From Flavobacteriales bacterium (GTDB lineage Bacteria; Bacteroidota; Bacteroidia; Flavobacteriales; JADGDT01): a stretch of 7,817 nt of DNA. The DNA lies in assembly GCA_023145275.1 (NCBI GenBank), contig JAGLEB010000107.1, positions 1 to 7,817 on the forward strand, in the 5' to 3' direction. Of this stretch, positions 5,247 through 7,817 are shown piece after piece. The translations under genes were made by a program, and so were the position numbers. The stretch's first letter is position 1, and every line of letters begins with the position of its first letter. Under the pieces are notes generated by a model. It had not been told where the DNA came from, did no database searches, and saw nothing but the letters and a program-made list of their open reading frames with translations.

Positions 5247-7535
5247 TCATATTTTCAACTTTTTCAACAGAGCCTTGTCAATTTTTAGTTTCGACAGATC
5301 GTCTGTATTTGCAATTTCGAAAGGAATAATAAATTTACATCCACTCTTATAGTTTGCGCAGCCAAAAGCTGTCTTCCCTTTTATAAATTCGGTACTTCCA
5401 CAAACTGGGCACTTATTGGCAAGTTCCTTTTCTTCCTCAAACTCTACATTGAAACTATCGGTAAGTATTAAAAAACCATTTCTTTTTATCTTATTAAACT
5501 TAAATCCTTTTATAATATTAGATCTTCCTTTTCCTACTAATGTTTTTATCTGATTATCCGAAAGCTTTTTCTCGGCATACACAAATGGCATCCTGAAATC
5601 GCATCCCAACTTATATTCACTGCAGCCATAGGCATTTTTTCCCTTTATTAAATGTCCAGTCTTGCACTTCGGGCAGATTGTCTCCTTTTCTTCTTTCTTA
5701 TTTTTCTTTGCTGAAGGTGCAGCAACATTATCATCGACCCCATCAACTCCCAACTCAACGATTCGAGGAGAAACATCCATTTTCACCTCGTGTACAAGCT
5801 GAATAATCAAATCCTTCATCTCTATTTTAAAATCGTCTATCGAAAACTCTCCTTTTTCTATCAACTTCAATTTTCGCTCCCATTGACCTGTTAGCTCAAC
5901 AGATTTCAACAGCTCGTTCTTTATAGTCCCTATCAACTGAACTCCCGTAGGAGTAGCTTCTAATCGTTTCTTGTTTTTCGATATATATTGTCTTTTAAAT
6001 AAAGTCTCAATAATTGCAGCTCGTGTAGAAGGACGTCCAATGCCATTCTCTTTCATCACCTCTCTAAGCTCTTCATCGTCAACTTGCTTACCCGCAGTTT
6101 CCATAGCTCTAAGCAATGTAGCCTCAGTATGAAATTTCGGAGCAGAAGTTTTCTTCTCTTGAATTTGCGGTGAATGCTCTCCACTTTCGCCTTCAACAAA
6201 TTTTGGCATCACTTGCTTATCATCATCACTCTTCTCTACCTTAGCCCCATTATAAAGAATCTTCCAATTCTCTTCTAATATTTGCTTCCCAGTAGCTTTA
6301 AACTTAATACTTTCTGCTACGCCTCTAACCTCTGTATTAGATATTACTGCATCAGGATAAAAAGCTGCAATAAACCTTCGCGTAATCATATCGTAAACAT
6401 TAAACTCGTCATTATTCAAATTACTTGCCACTACCCCTGTTGGTATAATTGCGTGGTGATCGGTTATCTTCTTATTATCAAAAATCCTCTTGGGCTTAAT
6501 AATTTTCTTCTGTAAAATAGGATCTGTGAAATTCCTGTAATTTGCTAGTCCCCCCATAATATTGCCAATCTTCGGATACATATCTTCAGGCAAATACTGA
6601 GTATCGACCCTCGGGTAAGTAGAAAGTTTCTTCTCGTATAATGATTGAATAGTCTTCAGTGTATGATCTGCCGATAAGCCATACTTCTTATTGCACTCGA
6701 CCTGTAGAGATGTAAGATCGAATAATTTTGGAGGAATCTCCTTCCCTTTCTTAATACTGAAAGAACTAATAGTAAAAAGACTGTCCTTTATTCTAGCAGA
6801 AAAACCTTCAGCATTCTCTTTTATTTTAATTTTCCCCTTGTCCGACGAGAACAACACTCCTCTATATACTGTTTTCAGCTCCCAATAAGTTTGCGATACA
6901 AAATTCTCAATCTCTAGCTGTCTATTTACTATCAGAGCTAATGTAGGAGTCTGTACTCTTCCAATAGACAAAACGTGCTTTGGTGGTGCAAACTTTAGGG
7001 TAAACAATCTAGTGGCATTTATTCCAAGCAACCAATCACCTATCGACCGCGACGTAGCTGCAGCATATAAATTATCGTACTCCGATTCGTCTTTAAGATT
7101 TTCAAAACCACCTTTTATAGCTTCCTCAGTAAGCGACGAAATCCACAGGCGCTTGACTGGCCTAGTATTTTTTGCTTTCAGAAGTACCCACCGCTGAATT
7201 AACTCTCCTTCAATTCCGGCATCACCACAGTTTATCACTTCAGTGCAAACGTCGGCATTTACAAGATTCTTTATAATATAAAACTGCTGTCTAGCACCGT
7301 CATTCTCTATAAGTGATATTCCGAAGTTTGCAGGAATAATAGGTAAACTTTCCAAGCGCCACTGTTTCAAATAACTTTCATACTCGTGTGGTTGTTTCAA
7401 GGTACAGAAATGCCCAAAAGTCCAAGTTACCTGATAACCATTGCCCTCGAGAAAACCTTGACGCTGTGTATTTGCACCAAGTATCTTGGCAATATCTCTA
7501 GCCACACTGGGCTTTTCGGCTATACATACCTTCAT
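5247..7535 (-). CDS. topB: DNA topoisomerase III (type IA)
   Basis: This type IA topoisomerase cuts one DNA strand through a 5'-phosphotyrosine, passes a strand and reseals; TopoIII enzymes mainly untangle replication and recombination intermediates. The 762-residue product begins with the Toprim domain: AEKPS with E7, and D-A-G-I-E-G-E (105-111), in which the usual second acidic residue of DxD is Gly107. The GRVQTPTL segment (192-199) follows. The active-site region LSTYPRVDTQYLP puts the catalytic Tyr at 307, and DHHAIIPTG is at 359-367. The conserved NGIGRPSTRA segment is at 497-506. Two C-terminal zinc ribbons have Cys 621/624/638/645 and 709/712/726/733. All core motifs are present and the frame is open, so it should be active. 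The start at 7535 places M-K-V-C-I at the beginning of the Toprim fold, as is normal; no Shine-Dalgarno is seen. It is read in the same direction as rimP but probably forms its own unit. Confidence 0.95.
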   Translation of the reverse strand: MKVCIAEKPSVARDIAKILGANTQRQGFLEGNGYQVTWTFGHFCTLKQPHEYESYLKQWRLESLPIIPANFGISLIENDGARQQFYIIKNLVNADVCTEVINCGDAGIEGELIQRWVLLKAKNTRPVKRLWISSLTEEAIKGGFENLKDESEYDNLYAAATSRSIGDWLLGINATRLFTLKFAPPKHVLSIGRVQTPTLALIVNRQLEIENFVSQTYWELKTVYRGVLFSSDKGKIKIKENAEGFSARIKDSLFTISSFSIKKGKEIPPKLFDLTSLQVECNKKYGLSADHTLKTIQSLYEKKLSTYPRVDTQYLPEDMYPKIGNIMGGLANYRNFTDPILQKKIIKPKRIFDNKKITDHHAIIPTGVVASNLNNDEFNVYDMITRRFIAAFYPDAVISNTEVRGVAESIKFKATGKQILEENWKILYNGAKVEKSDDDKQVMPKFVEGESGEHSPQIQEKKTSAPKFHTEATLLRAMETAGKQVDDEELREVMKENGIGRPSTRAAIIETLFKRQYISKNKKRLEATPTGVQLIGTIKNELLKSVELTGQWERKLKLIEKGEFSIDDFKIEMKDLIIQLVHEVKMDVSPRIVELGVDGVDDNVAAPSAKKNKKEEKETICPKCKTGHLIKGKNAYGCSEYKLGCDFRMPFVYAEKKLSDNQIKTLVGKGRSNIIKGFKFNKIKRNGFLILTDSFNVEFEEEKELANKCPVCGSTEFIKGKTAFGCANYKSGCKFIIPFEIANTDDLSKLKIDKALLKKLKI

Positions 7536-7561
7536 TAAAAACAGAATTCTTTAATTAATCT

Positions 7562-7576
7562 AGCTTGACACAAGCT
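7562..7576. repeat. Perfect mini-hairpin in the topB leader
   Basis: AGCTTG (7562-7567), loop ACA, CAAGCT (7571-7576) is a perfect six-pair stem with a three-base loop, ending 26 bp before the topB start codon. No T-run follows on the minus strand, so it does not look like a terminator. On the plus strand CTTTAAACA follows it, recalling the hairpin-plus-TAAACA units at 1-202, but a single copy in an AT-rich leader could be chance. Confidence 0.4.
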
Positions 7577-7583
7577 CTTTAAA

Positions 7584-7613
7584 CAAATGCAATGATAAAA
7601 TAAAAGATTCAAA
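7584..7613 (-). promoter_or_regulatory. Weak candidate promoter for topB
   Basis: On the minus strand TTTG (7613-7610) and TGCATTTG (7591-7584) are separated by 18 bases. The -7 element differs from TAnnTTTG at one position (G for A). It lies about 49 bp before the topB ATG, a sensible distance. No better match was found in the non-repeat part of this region. Confidence 0.3.
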
Positions 7614-7649
7614 AAATTGCTCCTACTGTGATTTTAATGGAATATTTAA

Positions 7650-7817
7650 TCGTGAAATCGTGACGATCGTGATAATCGTGGCAATCGTGATTTCGTGACT
7701 TCGTGACAATCGTGACAATCGTGATATCGTGACAAACATCTTCGAGCGTCAAGCTAATCCCGTCCAGCTTACAGCTTTTTACTTCGAGCTTTTTTAGTGA
7801 CAATCGTGATAATCGTG
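7650..7817. repeat. TCGTGA short-period satellite in two clusters, with an AGCTT-rich interlude
   Basis: The word TCGTG starts at 7650, 7658, 7667, 7676, 7685, 7693, 7701, 7710, 7719 and 7727, then again at 7804 and 7813, where the window ends. Spacing is always 8 or 9 bp, and the filler between words is mostly A/T or C-A. The interlude 7740-7800 holds a direct repeat of CTTCGAGC (7740-7747 and 7782-7789) and several AGCTT words. Mixed 8/9-bp spacing breaks any reading frame, so the His-Asp-rich translation of the minus strand is not evidence of a protein. Possible roles are a binding-site array or a neutral slipped-strand satellite. The array continues beyond the right edge. Confidence 0.8.

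Noticed and set aside
7609..7803. Minus-strand frame with a His-Asp-rich translation
   Set aside because: It is the translation of the TCGTGA satellite and the AGCTT block; the mixed 8/9-bp spacing breaks periodicity in any frame.

Overview
The window looks like an AT-rich Bacteroidota chromosome, probably from the Bacteroidales/Marinilabiliales side of the phylum; this is inferred from protein character, not from a search. Four points support it. NusA is short, with a single short C-terminal tail. IF-2 is long, with a Lys/Glu-rich linker. TopB has the D-A-G-x-E-G-E variant of the Toprim motif together with C-terminal zinc ribbons. One promoter fits the Bacteroidota pattern TTTG-N19-TAnnTTTG, and no gene has a well-placed Shine-Dalgarno sequence.

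All four protein genes lie on the minus strand, so the window reads biologically from right to left. From 7817 down to 7536 there is a non-coding stretch with a TCGTGA-type short-period satellite, a small perfect hairpin and a weak candidate promoter. Next is topB (7535-5247), a type IA topoisomerase. A 213-bp gap to the likely rimP start holds a good promoter and a strong intrinsic-terminator-like hairpin lying just in front of rimP. Then comes the conserved cluster rimP (30S maturation), nusA (transcription elongation/termination) and infB (initiation factor IF-2), which couples transcription to ribosome assembly and translation start. It ends at a strong terminator at 311-340.

Positions 1-310 hold no convincing protein gene but are densely structured. 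There is an inverted array of mini-hairpins separated by a repeated TGTTTA/TAAACA word (1-202, running off the left edge), followed by a separate three-helix fold (205-285).

The two most notable points are these. First, the terminator in the rimP leader sits so close to the start codon that essentially all transcription of rimP-nusA-infB must pass through it, which suggests attenuation, possibly by the operon's own product NusA. Second, the hairpin array at 1-202 has mini-hairpins in both arms at equivalent positions and matches no element class I recognise. The four protein genes are otherwise ordinary housekeeping genes.
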